A stretch of 64,000 bases of DNA from Camellia lanceoleosa (GCA_025200525.1 CM045763.1:153146246-153210245); one strand, 5' to 3'; counted from the first letter of the stretch, positions 45,597 to 60,442 are shown. The notes: a model not told the origin generated them from the letters alone. Numbers and translations: made by a program.

Positions 45597-46650
45597 ATTT
45601 TTATCAATAATAAGACTTCCAACTTTATTACCGGGCTATATTTGATGATCGCATTTATTTAACATCACATCACATGGACATTGGACAAATTTAATATTTG
45701 CATTGTCTGCAGACTATCTCGCAGACTGTGATGATCGCTGACTATGCTACAATTATATCTGCTTTCCGATATTTTGTAAATACATCTATATATCATTTCG
45801 CCTCGCCTCTTGCACACATAGATTTACTTTATATGCCATGTGCAACAAAATTAATAATGCAACCCTTCTTGCTTGCTTCAAAGAGTTTAACTCTTGTATT
45901 CTTATTTCGAGGTTTGCATCCTAGACTCAAGTTGTACCGGCTTTTCTAATTTCCATTCTTAGAGTTGTTCTCTTGGATTCTCCAAAAGTCAATTCTAAAG
46001 ATTGAATTAGGCTTGTGAGATTTAAATGAGCTTTGTAATTTCATTGGTGCACTTGCTATCTAATTGAGGTTTCATTGCACTCCTTAATTTGTTTCCATTG
46101 ATTATGCAGGCATCATTTTTTGGATGGTCTTAGTAGGCAATCAAAAGTGTTTCGGAATCATATGTTGCATCTCGTATATATTAAAATGGCTTGAAAAACG
46201 CTAATATGATTAATATTTTAATTCTTGCCATTCATGTTATCGCTTTTCATTGTATTTTTAAGGACTTTTGGTGTTGATTCATGATAAGTTTTCTAAAACT
46301 AGGATGTGCTTTTGATGTTAAGTACATTCTTATTATGTTCGTGTGATACATTGATAGTATAGGCTTGAGGGTTGAGCTCCTCAAGACATGATGAGCTTGG
46401 GTATGCAAGAAACGGCCACCCATGGGCTGTAGCCATTAGCTTAGAGTAAGATGAATTTGATACATCAAATTCTTCATTCCTTTCTCTCTCTCCCTCTTGC
46501 TATGATTGGTGGAACCATTTGTACGATCAATCATATGAAGGAAAACTTTCTATGATTAGTGGGTTGGACACTTTTTGCACTAAATGACTGTTTCAAGCCA
46601 CACTTTTATTCAGTCTCTCTCTCTCTCCCTCTCTCTCTCACATGTGCAGC

Positions 46651-49600
46651 TGTAGACACTTATTTTTTACCCTTAAGACTTGGGCGCTTTATTCAACACC
46701 GATGATGAAAGTTACACTATGCAATCTTTTGAATTCTCAGCGAAGAAATTTGGATTCAGGCTCTAATCTCAAACCTTACACCCCATTTTGGCCAAACTAT
46801 TTTTGACCTTAAAACTCTCATTTCAAAATATTTTTCCAAATGCTTCTACGATGTTCTGAGGCTCGCATTTCGTTTAAAACATTGCACTTTTCGGTAAACC
46901 AAGTAAGGACAAAGTGGAAATAAATGGAAGGGAGGTGAACTCTTTGAAAAAATCTTCAAAACCTTTTATTTATAGGTTTGGAGTTGAAGGACATCTGAGG
47001 AGAGGGAAGAAACTAGTTTAGGAAGAAGTTAAGAATCAAACTGTTGAGAAAGAATGAGAAGCCTTCACTAAATTAGGAATATTTCATTGCATTAGAATTT
47101 AGATATGAGGCCACCACTATTGGAAATTAGATCCTGGCTTCAATTTAGACTCAAGAATCACCAAAAACCGAGTCCAGATGAGAGAGATATACCTGTTTGA
47201 AGTCGAGTCTGAAGTGGATCTTTTTAGACCCAGGCGGGTTCATTTAGAACTGGTCATACCTCATTGAGTCCCAAATAGGCCTCAATGAAATCTTATCTGG
47301 TTGCTTGTTAGGCTCGGCCAGGGGTCTCAATGGCGCCAGATAGGCGACTTAGTGGGAATTGAACAAATATCTTTATTTGAAGATATTTTTGACCACTTTG
47401 ACTCAAACTCTATAAATAGGACCTCTTCCTTCAGAATTCAAGGTTAGCAAAATTTCCAAAAGTCTTGAAAAATTAAAGAGACCTCCTTCCATCTTCCTTC
47501 CTCCTTTAACCGCCAGACCTGCTTTAGCTATACATACACAATACATACACCATTAGAGCTTGTTCTTGAAGCTTTTGTTGAAGTTTCAAACCATATTTCA
47601 TAAAACTTGAGGGTGTTGGAATCAAGTTTATTTAACTACAAGCATCCTCTCTTTCAAGAGGTATAACTTTTGCATCTGCTTCCTTATTTCTCTTTTACTA
47701 TTTTCTTCTCTTTTCCATGTTTTGTACACTGTTTTGGGACTGTTTTGTGGGCTGAAATTTGTGATTTAAGAGCTACCAAAGTTGGAGGGGTTAACCACCC
47801 TTCTTTGAACCTTATTCTAAGCTTATATCCTTGTGTTTCCCACTTATTTCTCTGATTTTAACCACTGTTTTTGGGCTATTTTTGGACTATTTTCAGAGGC
47901 TAAAATATGGTTTAGAAGTTTCAAAAGTGGAGGGGTTAGCCACCCCTCCTTAGCTTTGCTTACTACCTTTGTATCTCTTTATTTTTGCCTATCTTTTGTG
48001 CTCTTTTAACATGGTTTTAGCTACTGTTTTTCATCCTTTAGGGGCTGTTTTAGGGCTATCCTAGGTTATTTAATTAATTCATGCTTTGATTAGTTTGCTT
48101 GTTGTCTCATAAGTTTGCATATATAACTTGTTGTATGTTGTTCTTGGCCTTTCTTTGTTTAATTTCCATGTTAAGAGCCTTATTTTAATAATCAACTTAC
48201 CACTCATTTCTTTCATTTGAGATTTTTTTCAACCAGTTGATGGTTGTTCAAAACATGAGCTAGAGATCTACGTTTAATGGCTTAATCTCTACGGAGGTTC
48301 ATCGCCAATGGTATAGTCTCTCTTTCATGTTGAGAATCACTTCCCGTTTGACACGCTTCTCATTTAGTGGACGTAATCATCACCTTGGACTTAATGGACT
48401 AAAGAATGGAAATGTCTAAAAATACTAAAATGAACCAACCTACATAAAGAAAATGAGTTATATTGCTTGGATTCGGCTGGACATTATGCCGAGTCCATCG
48501 TGTCAAGAGTCGTCACATGTCAATTCATGATATTTTGATGGATCTTGGAGCGTGTATACTTCCTTTTTTGAGCTTACTTCATAATAAGAGGAAGGGGTGG
48601 TTATTGATTCATTGCATTCATTAATTTTTGTTCAAAATCATGCCCTAACTCATCAAGCAATCAATTTACTCATTGATGGTTTTGGAAATGATTCCAACCT
48701 TCTCTCGAGGCTTTCCCATGACAAAGAAGTGTGAGAGGGACAAACAGAGTCTAGAATAACTTTGTCTGCGCTGTTTTCACTTCAGAGCACAAAACAAGAT
48801 TTTGCATGAAATTAAGGCACGGCAAGCCATCAATGTTTGGTCAGCAGTATGTTTTGCAAAAAATAGAGGGCAGTGGTTGAAGGTGAAACAGTACAGGCCT
48901 AGGCAAACAAAGCTGTTCTTGGAATGCTCCATCTATTGTTGTAATTAATTTAATCATTATTATTGTTACAATTAGTCTTGTTAATTATTAGTGTTGTAAT
49001 TATCATTATTGTTTATTTGTAATTGTTATTAGCTAATTAGCTTAAATAGTTAGTTTACCTATCATGGTTATCCTTGTTGTAATAGAGTAGTTAGCTAGTT
49101 AATTCTTTGCTTATTTATTCATTCGGTTTTGTAATAATTAGTTTAATCGACTTTCGAGACTTTTGATTACCCTCTTGCATGAGGGCAATCATATAATAAG
49201 TTGTATGTCTTCCAACCCTACGTCTTTCTCCTTTTTACTTACTTGCTTACAATGGTTAGAATAGAACATCATTTTTCAAATTAGCATTCTTATACGTTGT
49301 ATCCATTGTCTTGCATGCATCCAAGATTCGACTCATCATACTAATCCAATATCAATGTTCAAATTCATTGCCTGAATACGTGTTTTATCGCATGTCTTGA
49401 ATGGAACCATATGCCATGCTCATAGCCAAGCCTATAAATTACATAATGTGTGCGTTGTATTTAGTCATATTGCATTAATTAGGAGCATGCATATTTTTCT
49501 AATTATTTTGCTTTGTTTTGGCTTGGAGTACTAGGTGAGCAATTTTGAGTTTTAGCATCTTGCATCGAATGTTTGTGTTGCCATGCCAAGCATATTTCCA

Positions 49601-50211
49601 TGAGGCTACTTGCTTAAATGATATAATTGTTTAAATGCTTGTGGATGAAGGCTAGTTGCTTGAATTGGGATAGTTTGATTAATATCCATTTTAAGCCCAC
49701 TTTTTCAAGTGGCATATTCACAAACTCTTTTCAAAACCAAACATGAAATCAAATGTTCCAATTTTTCGCAAATTAGTCTATACTTGTGTGCGTCACATAG
49801 TAAAAATAGCTAATAATCGGAATAAGAGCATATAACGTAAATAAAAATTACATCATGATTAGTAAAGGCTGATCTTTGATCGGGCGAGTGAGATGCTCAA
49901 TTCATGACCTTTCCCTCTCGTACCTAAGTTCCCAAACCAAGACACTTTGGTGATGACAGATAAGTGGGCTTTGGCACGAGTCTCGGGTTTCCTAAATTTT
50001 TCAAAAATATTTAGGTGGCGACTCTAAATCTGGTAAAGCAGTCCATTTTTGGCATTTGATTCAAATATCGATTTTCCAAAAGAATTTCTGGATTTGGACT
50101 CTTTTGTGTTTTTACTGTTTCACATTGCACTTTGTGAATTAGATTCAAAACCATGGGAGTCCAAACTATGGGGCTAGTCTTATCCAAAAGGAGCACGAAA
50201 AGCAAGCTACA
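46651..50211 (+). mobile_element. solo LTR of Tat/Ogre-like family, copy 2
   Basis: Same element as 9512-13175, starting TGTAGACACT and ending near GCAAGCTACA. It is about 100 bp shorter owing to two deletions: one of 41 bp between ATTAAGGCAC direct repeats and one of about 50 bp after TGTTCTTGGA. The TATA box TATAAATAGG is at 47411-47420. Confidence 0.75.
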
Positions 50212-50659
50212 CGCGCGCACACACACACGCGCGCACACTTTTAACACAGGTTATATTATAATTAGTATTAGGATAATGGAGGAAATCCAGCTTTGGTGTG
50301 ATTTTTTTTACTGTATTTTTTGTGTTGTCTCACTTGAAACTATAGTGGCCACTAATGCTCACAAAGTACATGTCTATTGTTGGTTGCAGTTTGAGCCAAC
50401 ACCCAGGAGGGGAGAGTCAAATGTAACACAGAGAACACCAAATTATTTCCTATAAATGCAACACTTGAATTATTGCTAAATCTCAAGCGACAAGGTGTAT
50501 CGGTAAAGAGGGATGAAGATCTGGTGAGACAAACATGAGAATTGACTTTTACAATTCATACATTTTACGTACTTGAAAACATCAAGTAGCAAAATGTAAA
50601 GCAATGCTGCATTGATTGACAAACATGAGTATTAACTTTTACATTTCATACATGTACAG

Positions 50660-51620
50660 GCCTCAAATGCCTACCTCCAATTTTTACTTGGGTCTGCTAC
50701 AGAAATGCTATTTGAGTTTGTAAACGAAATGCCCAAGCTTGAGACCCAAATCAAGATAGATCTCACTTCTGTCCTTGGACCACTCTTCTTCACATGGGTC
50801 ATTCTTCAATTATTCCCAGTGAGTATTTTTTTTTTCCCCTTCTTTTTCACCAACAATGGTGTTTGTTTGAATTAAAGTTTTTGAAGCATGCATGTTGTGT
50901 TTTATAGCCAATGAAATGATTGCATCTAATATCTATTGGTATATTATTTAGGAAGATGTTATTTGTTTCATTCTTATATATGGTAATAACCTTCAATTAT
51001 TTTCCCTATTTATGTAGGTCATATTGACATCTTTGGTTTACGAGAAGCAACAAAAGCTAAGAATCATGATGAAAATGCATGGGCTTGGCGACGACCCTTA
51101 TTGGATGATTACTTATGCTTATTTTCTTGTCATATCTTTGGTCTACATGTTATGTTTTGTGGTATTTGGCTTAGTTATAGGTAATAAGACAAGAAATGGA
51201 CTACTTTATTTCTTTTGACTTTTTTAATCAAGTTGCTTTAAAACTGTTGATTTTGATGCAGGGTTGAAATTCTTCACACTCAATGACTATACCATCCAAT
51301 TTGTATTTTATTTCATCTACGTAAACTTGCAAATTTCATTGGCTTTTCTAGTAGCTTCAATTTTCGCAAATGTGAAGATTGCTGCAGGTTTGGTCTCAAC
51401 TAAAAAATTTTATTTGTTAGAGTGGGCCAAATTATTATTATTATTATTATTTTTTCTTAAAGATTAGTCAAATAACAAAGATGACAATTGAAATTTGATG
51501 ACCATAGTTATCGGGTACATAATGGTTTTCGGATCCGGGCTCTTAAGAGGCTTTCTTTTCAGATCTTTCTTGAGGATACATCATTCCCAAGTATTCAGCT
51601 CAGTTTTGATAGTTCAGGTA
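50660..51620 (+). pseudogene. ABCA-type transporter transmembrane exons, copy 2
   Basis: Exons at 50660-50818, 51018-51180, 51262-51387 and from 51508 are in one continuous splice-compatible frame through the first three, about 149 codons, with consensus sites (CCA then GTGAGT; TGTAG; ATAG then GTAATA; GCAG). They contain YEKQQKLRIMMKMHGLGD and GLKFFTLNDYTIQFVFY, as in plant ABCA half-molecules. Compared with copy 1, the exon b acceptor is intact and the extra T is absent, so this copy is closer to the ancestral gene. There is still no upstream start, no nucleotide-binding domain, and exon d leaves the family after GFLF. Fragment, not a gene. Confidence 0.85.
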
Positions 51621-52275
51621 AGTTTTGATGAACATTAAGATCTTCATATGCTATGTCATTACACTGATGATAATGACATATGAATAGATATCTATTCTTG
51701 GATTAAACTTTAAAATTGGTATAGAACTATTTAGAGGTTAATTATAAATAGTTGGTATAGTTATTTAATTGACTATCATATATACTTTCTCAATGTCAAA
51801 TTAGATCTGCTGATTAACTATCTATTTTTTCATTCTCAGATCGGATCAAATTGATTGAATACACTAGATCAATCTCTCTTGCTTTTCATTTCGGGGTACA
51901 TTTTTCAAATCAATTAGTTCCTCCTCACAAGTGATCAATCTCTCTGACTTCTGTTTGGAATTTAGGCTTGTTGGAATTCATTATATGATACAAGTGATGA
52001 ATACACTAATGGATTTAAAGTTAATTTTGATAGTTTCTATATAATTAAAATTTTTGATCCATGCATTAAATAATTAATTATAGACATGACTAACATTGTC
52101 ATCATATTGAATACTAAACAGTTAAAGTTGCCAATTATTTGCACAGGTTATTTGTGGTCTTTGTTTTTCATGGATTCAGGTATCCAATCGCTTTTGATTT
52201 GGAGTTCACTTGAGATACAGAGCTTTCATGGTAGCAATCTTAGGTAAGGTTGTTCGATTTGGAGTTGTTTTATAT

Positions 52276-54429
52276 TGTCATGACCCAAACCCGCCCTATA
52301 GGTTTAACGTCATGACCGGCCAGTAATCCTTAGATTACCAAAGGCCTCTGAACAAGTTATCAAGTATTAAGGGGTTGTGGAAGCAAATGTAGAAACATAC
52401 ATAGTCCATAGAGCTGTGCAGACATACATAGAACAAAAATTTCAAAACTGAAACATATACATACATAAGTGACGTTAAACTTCCTTAAGTCTTGCAACAC
52501 TATACAAGTAGTATTATAAGGGACTTAGCCCAGGGTACAGATAAACAAAAACAAAATAGCAAAACATTCTTAGCATGGTTCACAAAACTTGACTTTTCAA
52601 ATGGAAACTTCCCTGGAAGGCACAGTGGTTGGCTAACTCAAAACTCTCCAGGCAGCAGCTTAGGCCTAGTCACGTGCTTGCTCATCTACATACATAATAT
52701 AAATAGTGAGCGAAGCCCAGTGAATAATAATAGAGTAAAGGGTTAAATGAATGATGTCCCATATCAGATTCAGAAAGTAAAAGCAGATTCATATTCTTAT
52801 TCGAAGTTCAAAAACATGTACTTTTTCAGTTTCATAGAGGATCATACGTGGTACACTCATTAGTGCTAATAGATCACGTATCGAGCATTAAAGGTCATAC
52901 TTGACCAGTTCCATAAAGAAACCTCCGGTACCGAGAACTTATAACATTCTTAAGCCATGGTATTGTTATCCCCGGGCGAGAGCCATGAGACCATGGTATT
53001 ATTACCCCTGGGCAAGGGCCATGGGACCACGGTATGGTTACCCTCGGGCAAGGGCCTTGTGCTCATAGACCACGGTATTATTACCCCCGGGCTAAGGCCT
53101 TATGCTAAGAATGCCACAAATACTTTTCAATATATGGACAATCATTCATTGATTCAGAACATAACATGTTAGAAAATAGAGCATTTCTTGTCATGTCATA
53201 TCATATCATATAAGAAATTACTTAAACGTAAACATAGCTTTACAAAGTTATTATTCACAGAGGCTCCAAAGCAAACAGATAGAGCAGACAAATCAGATAA
53301 CTTGCGGCGTGTGACCTACATAGATACAAAATGAATACGTACAAAATTACACACCCGGAATTATTAACTTAGGTATTTCTTATATTGGTGTGTTTCTACT
53401 TCTTATCCTCATTATTATGTCTTAACCATGGCCTAGGAATGCCTAGGATGCAATGTGGATGCCAAAATGCACTTTGAAACACTTAACAAAATTTGCTGAA
53501 AACCGGGCCTTTGCTCAAGCATACCTTCTTTTGCTCGAGCGGAGACTTAAAAATGTGAGTGGTTACTTGAGCGTAACTTCGATCGCTCGAGCGGTCTGTA
53601 AACTCTGCAAAAGTACTAGTTGCTTGATTTTTCCACTTGACGCACGCTTGACAGTCGCTCGAGCTTGGGACTGAAGTCTTCGCCGAAAGTGCAACCCTTG
53701 TCGCTCGAGCAATCTACAAAAATTGTAAACTTCCAGAAGCATGCATTTTACGCTCAAGCCAACTTTTGGTCACTTGAGCGGAGGTGCAAAACACAGAGCG
53801 GTCGCTCGAGCGTAGGTTCTGTCGCTCGAGCAGAGAAACAAAATCTGGAATTTCCAGATTGCTCTTCCAAGTTCAAAACGTGAATTCACAGCTGCAAAAT
53901 GTGGTCTATTGGGCCAAAACTCAAGAAAGCATTTAGAAACATGTAAAATTTCATGAATTGAAGATCATTTCCCAAAATCAAGGCCCAAAATGATGTCAAT
54001 TGTTCAAAACTCAAACTTGAAATGTTGAAAACAACTAATGTATATAATTTCTAGCTTCAAAGCTTCCAAATCATGATCAAATAAGACAAATTGATGGAAA
54101 ACAAGATGAATTCTCAAAACTATGGTAAACTTGGTACATGCATGTGAGAATTACTTGACATTTAAACTCAAAAATGTAATGAAAGTGCATGCATGCATGA
54201 TACGCTCCTAAAACCATTTATCTAAGCTTGGTTCTTGCATTAACACAACTTAATTCTTTGAATTCAAGTGTTAAATGACTCAATTCCAAAGCTTAAAGGT
54301 TGAGTTCTTACCTTAGATGATCAATGATGCTCTAAATGATCAATTGTTTGAAGTTCCAAGCCAAAACCTCAAATTTCTCTAGCAATCCCCTTAATTTGAG
54401 CTCAAACTTCTCTACCTTAACCTTCAATT
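52276..54429 (-). mobile_element. partial chromovirus LTR, - strand, copy 2
   Basis: Same as 15239-17392 with the same truncation point at the AATTGAAGG junction. The four-unit CCATGG repeat is at 52955-53107 and the CTCGAGCG cluster at 53507-53837. Confidence 0.75.
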
Positions 54430-55533
54430 GATGATAACCCGATCTAAGGTCAATTTTGGAAAATATTTGGGCTCCCTGAAGTTGGTCAAACAAATCATCT
54501 ATTCAGGGCAACGTATATTTATTCTTGATAGTTACTCTATTCAATTCTCGGTAATCCATACATAACCTTAGGGACCCATCTTTCTTTTTAACAAACAAAA
54601 TTGGAGCACCCCAAGGTGAAGTGCTCGATCGGATGAATTTCTTGTCTAGCAATTTTTAGAGTTGAACTTTCAATTCTTTTAGTTCAGCGGTTGACATTCT
54701 GTAAGGGGTCTTAGAAATTGGTTGTGTCTCAGATACTACATCAATGATGAATTCAATTTCCTTATCAATTAACTCCCTAGGTGGGTCATTGGGAAATACA
54801 TCAGGAAATTCACGAACTACGAGAATAGTTTCCACATTACCACTATCCGAAGATATAGTGAATACACAACACAAGTAGCCCCGACAACCTTTTCTTAACA
54901 ACTTCCTAGCTTTCATAAATGAAATCAAGTACGGCGGAGGAACTACCCTATTCCCAATAAAGATAAACTTAGGCATGCCGTGCGGTCGAAACATGACAGA
55001 TTTACTCAGACAATCAATGGTGGTATAATATTTCGTCAACCAATCCATACCCAAAATACAATCAAAATGAGTAATTTCCAACGGTAACAAATCAACATAT
55101 AACAACATATCCCCAACCATAATGTCACACGCAGGGTACATATAAGCACATAACATAGAGCCTCCAGATGGTGTAGATACAGATAGCAGATAATTCAATG
55201 GTTCTAAGGGTCGAATTAATTTTTGAGAAAATGCATGCGACACAAAAGAATGCGTAGAACTAGAATCTATTAACACATAGGCACGTTGAGCACAAATAGA
55301 GATCATACTTGACACCACTGACTCGGTGTTCTGTACATCACCAAGTACTAGTGCAAACACTCAGCCTTGCCTCAGAGTTTCTCTTTCGATATTAGTTTTC
55401 ACATTTGTTCTTGGTGCAGGGATGGGTTCAACTGAACTTGCTTTAGGATGGTTAGCATCATCGGATCTCATCGAACAATCTCTAATCATTTGGCCAGTCT
55501 TGCCACACTGAAAACAAGCACCCGAGGCACGAT
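54422..55533 (-). pseudogene. chromovirus gag zinc knuckle, protease and RT start, copy 2
   Basis: The better preserved copy: one open frame of 234 codons (55360-54656) carries the retropepsin-like domain near residues 20-110 (YVLIDSSSTHSFVSHAF, CILGMDWLTKYY) and the linker into RT (REFPDVFPNDPPRELIDKEI, residues 185-205). The protease motif DSS in place of the usual D-S/T-G, and a zinc knuckle (CFQCGKTGQMIRDC) lacking its histidine, indicate loss of function. An in-frame stop at about 54654 precedes the RT start, which ends at [10 protein letters not shown] at the LTR junction. It is interrupted on its gag side by the LTR at 55542. Confidence 0.85.
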
Positions 55534-55541
55534 AACACGTG

Positions 55542-58500
55542 TGTAGACCGCCAAAACTCCGCTCCGCGCGCGAGGGCGCGAATTGTAGTTCTAGCTACTA
55601 CAGTTCGGACTTCTGTCACGGTTCTGAATCTAATCTCCCAAAGTGCAATGTAAGATTGATAAATCACCAAAGAGTCCAAATCCGACAATTGGTTTTGGAA
55701 AATCAATTTTGAATAAAAAAACGCCAAACATGGACTGCTTTGCCAGATTTCGGAGTCGCCACCTAAATGTTTTGTTTTGAGAAAATTTAGGAAACCCTGA
55801 CTCGTGCCTAAGGCCACGTGTCCGTCATCACCAAAGTTGTCTCAGCTCGAGAACTTGGGTACGAGAGGGGAAGGTCCTGAAATGAGCATCCCCGCTCGCC
55901 CGATCAAAGGATCGGCCTCTATTAACATGATATGTTGTTTTTGAAAACACATGTGTTCTTATTCTGATTTATTAATCTAACTTACTATGTGATGCGCATA
56001 ACATACAAGTATAGACTAGATCGCCTAAATTGGAACAAAACAATTCAATGTTTGTTTTTTAAAAATGGTTTGAGGTGCTACTCGCAAATATGCTAAGACG
56101 CGGATTTGCCACCCTCGAGTGGGCTTAAAACAGGATTTGCCACTCTCGAGTGGGCTTAAAATGCACATTTCGATGAGTTGTTCCAATTCAAACAATGAAG
56201 CCTTCATCCACAAGCATTCATGCAGTTAAACACTTAAGCACATAGCCTTATGGCAAGCATGTCAACATGGCAACACTCAAGACTCATGCAGTATGCGAAA
56301 GCGTAAAAGCCAACCTAGTACTCCGAGCCAAAACAAAAGCTATGTTAGAAATCAATGCATGACCCTAGCTATGTCAAGAATGCCTAATGCAACACAAGCA
56401 AAATGCAACTAAGATAGGTTTGGCTATTCTAAGATGTCATGTGAATGCAACTTGATAACATCTATTCAAATTGATATTGAAATACAATGTAGTTTGTATG
56501 ATGCGCCGTGCCCGGTGCATGCAAGACAGATGAATGATGCACGCATGCGAGCATAAGTATGCTAACCACTGAAAGCGGGTAAATAAAAGGGAGAAAGACC
56601 TGGGGTTGGAAGACATGCATCACACTCACGCACACTTATTACAACATTTGCCCTCTCGACGGAGGGTCCGAATAATAAGCTAAGCTACATCTAAGCTAAG
56701 CTAGCTAACTAATCTAATAAAGCTAATTAGACTAGTTATTACACAACAAAATGAATGACTAGCTATAACTAGTTATTACAGCACCTTAACTAATCAACAA
56801 ATTAATTAAGTTACAAATTCAAGCTAGACAAATAAGCATTAAACTACACTACTCAGCTCTGCTTTGGAAAGTTGAACAATGTATGATTTTGGTTCCTCGC
56901 TCGGAAATCCATTGCTATGCCCTAACTTGCCTCTCGTTTGCATTTGATCTCGTAATCGCACAAAACTCCAGATAGCTTCTACTCCAAAATGGGGACCCCC
57001 AAGAGGGTTGCCGACTAGTTGATGGTGGGGTAGACCACCTAAGTATGAGACCACCGGCATGTCAGAAAAAAGTGGTCGGCCAGCTACTTTTTCTGGTTTG
57101 CCGACTAGAAAATTCTGCCCAACTCCAGTTTGCTGCAACAGAGAACAAGAAAGGGCACGACAGTGTATTTGCAAGGTATGTGTGCATAACCACCGTCCCT
57201 ATCATTTCTTAAGCTCAAAGGAGTGCGGTTCTCGACCCTCGGGCCACCAACCGAGCATCGCAATGCACAATGGCCGAGAAGCCAAGTTTGCACAATTCAA
57301 TTTCAATGAATGCACAAATAGCACATAAGGGCCTTGACCTCTATCATGCTTGATCAAGAAGGTCGACGACCGAGAAATGAGGCATATTTCATCACTTCAA
57401 GTATGAAACGTCTCTCATTTCTCGTGTTTGGATTAACATCCTATCCAAACACAATGCAAGGCAACATGATCAACCTATCAATGCTAATGGCATGCAAACA
57501 TAATGCAATGCAACAACATGCGAACAACATGCAATGCAACAAAATGCAAACACAATGCAATGTAACCACATGCAAACAAAATGCAATGTAACAACATGCA
57601 AACAACATGCTCTTCTATGAATGTTAGAATGGCATGCACAAGGTTTCAACATATGAACAATGTATGCATGGCAAGTTTAGAAGCCTAAGGCATCAAAACT
57701 AGGAAAAAACATCTCACAAGAGGCCTGCAATACGATGCTCAATGGACTTAAACCGAATATGGACAGACCTAAATCATGCCAAAACAATGGCCAAAATACC
57801 AAAACTCAAGCACAAAAGGGCAAGAATACATGCTCATGTGATGGCTCATTAACTAGGCATAAGGGTCCACTGTCAAACACAATCAAAGAGTGACATGCAT
57901 GAGGATATGGAAAGGCTATATTCTCTGAAATAACATGTTAAATGATGCCAAATCATGCACATGTCACAAATGAAGCATGCTAGGAGGCTCATAGCTTGAA
58001 ACTAGCATAGGCACTTGCACTATAGCTATGCAATACATGAACCATATGGCCAAGACAACCCAAAACAGTCCTAGAGCATGTCAAAATGATGCTAAAACAT
58101 GTATGGACTAAAGCTAATACATGCTAGCATGAAGGGCATGAAGCATGGAATAGGCAAGGCCAATAAGAAGGATTACACTACACCTACCAAAACCAAGCAT
58201 GAGATGACTTCACTAACAAAAATTAGAGTTATGGCATGGAAAAACAAGACCAAAAACACACTGAAATAATAGCCCACAAGCTTAGGCAAGATGGCATACA
58301 TAATGGCTCATGTTTAAGGCATAAAGCACCAACCCTCCAAAGCATTGAAAGAGTGAAAGATGTGAGGACATGGCGGTGAAACATGTTCTGAAATCACATA
58401 TCAAATGATGCTAACACATGCAAATAGCCTAAGGAATGCATGCTAGTAGCTTGGAAACTCAAAGCTAGTGAGCTAGAATGCACTATGGCTATACAAAGCA

Positions 58501-60442
58501 AGGCATGCATGACCAAAATAACATAAAATAGAGCTTAATCATGGCAAAACATGAGTAAAAGCTTCCTGGAGTAGAGTCAAAAGCATGCTAGAATGATGGT
58601 CAAAAGCATGATGCATGTTAGGCTAGTAAAGAGGATTGCACTACAAGTGCAAGGAGCATGCAAGAGGCTATCAAACCAACCCTTAGCAGAGCTATAACAT
58701 GCTGAAATAATGCCTAAGACATGCTAAGATGGAGCCAAAACATGCTAGAAAGACATTCTACTTTGATGAGCTATAAGTAGGATTACACTACACATACAAG
58801 AAGCATGCAAGGATGGCCTAAACTAAGCCAAAACAGAGGTATGCCATACTAAAATAAGGCCAAAAATAGGTTGAGAACAAGCCAAAACAACCTTAACAAA
58901 CATGCTACTTTGATGAGCCATCAACACAAGCACATAAGAGAAGAGGAGGGGGGACAACCCCCACCCATTTGAGGCCTCAAAACATACTTTCCACCACTGA
59001 AAATCCTCTTGGATTCAGTGGTGAAAAGGGCAAATAAAAATGAGCACAAAGGCCTAAAGTGATGGCTCAAAAGCCTAGCAAATAAGGCATGCAAGGGAGT
59101 AGACCACCCCCAACACCAAAAAAGCCTTAAACAAACATTTCAAGCACTTAAAATCAGAAGTTTTTGCAGTTTAAAGTTAGGCCTAAATCAGCATGCAAAG
59201 AGGGCCAAAGGCTTAACCAAAAATAAAGCTTTAAGGGGTTAAAAACTCACCCTTGAAGAACAACTTCAAAGTCAACTCCAAAGAACTTTTTGGACCAAAA
59301 GCAATCCAAAAACTCCAAAACTAGCTTCAAGGTGTCTCAACTCCAAACCAAAGGAGTTTCATTTGGTGTTTGTGTGCAAAAGTGTGAAGAAATGGCACTT
59401 TTGAGCACAAATATGAAGAGAAAGGAGCAATATAGAGATAGAAGTGTATGTATATCTCTCTAAGCAATTTTCTGAACCTAAGACAAGAGGGAGAAGGTTC
59501 CCTTTTATAGAGAAACATGCATCAAGCTTGTTCAACAAGCTTGAAGCTTGAATCAATCCCTCCATACACGTGTATGAAGGATGCTTTTTGTGCCCAACAG
59601 CTAGCACAGCTGGCATGGAAAATATCTGCAGAAAGTGCAGGAAAGCTACCGACCAATTAAAGTGGTCGGCCAGCTACTTGCACTGGTCGGCCGACCTAGC
59701 CAACCATAAAAAATGGCCTGTAGGAAGAGAAAGTGGTCGGCAAGGGGGAGGAGTGGTCTACATAAAGAAAGCACGGTGGTGGCATAGCTGCCGACCACTT
59801 TAGGTGGTCCACAGACCACCAAGACTAGTTGGCCGACCAGAAAACTGGCTGGCAGGCCCAAAAAGTGGTCTTCAGGGAGAGACACTGGTCTACAACCCTT
59901 ATTCCACCCTCCAAGTAAGGAAAACAAGGTTTGTGCCGAAAACAAACCAAAAAGGATGAAAGACAAAAGTCCGCGGGACAAGGCGCGCAACTGGAAGCCT
60001 CGAAAACTAGTCTACGGGTACCAAAAGTGGTCTACGAGAGGGAAAGGTGGTCTACGACCACAAAAAGTGGTCTATAGACCTCTGTTACCCTCCAGGCAAA
60101 GGCAACAAGTCATGGTCCAAAAACTAGGCCAAGAGGAGAATGTTAAGAGGTTTCGAGACAAGGAGTTCGACCGAAGGCCCCGGAAACCGAAAACTAGCCT
60201 ACAAGAGGAAAAAGTAGTCTACGACTACAAAAAGTGGTTTACGGACCTCTCTCTCCCTCCAGGCAGGGTCAACAAAGCATGGTCCACGAACCAAGCCAAA
60301 ACACAAAGAGTTCAGAGGCCCGGAGGCAAGGCACTCAGCCAAAAACTCCGGAAACTCGAAATGAGCACAAACATGCTCAATCATCGAGCGCTCAAATGAT
60401 GACGTCTGAGTCTTAAGGTCGGTAAAAAATAAGGTGTCTACA
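55542..60442 (-). mobile_element. Tat/Ogre-like 3' LTR, - strand, copy 2
   Basis: 4.9 kb, same ends as copy 1 (TGTAGACACC at 60442 down to GGTCTACA at 55542), with flank ACGTG. The TATA box is on - at 59502-59510. U3 here keeps the perfect palindrome GGTCGGCCGACC at 59685-59696, which is altered in copy 1. The ATGCAA array is at about 57490-57620. Confidence 0.8.
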
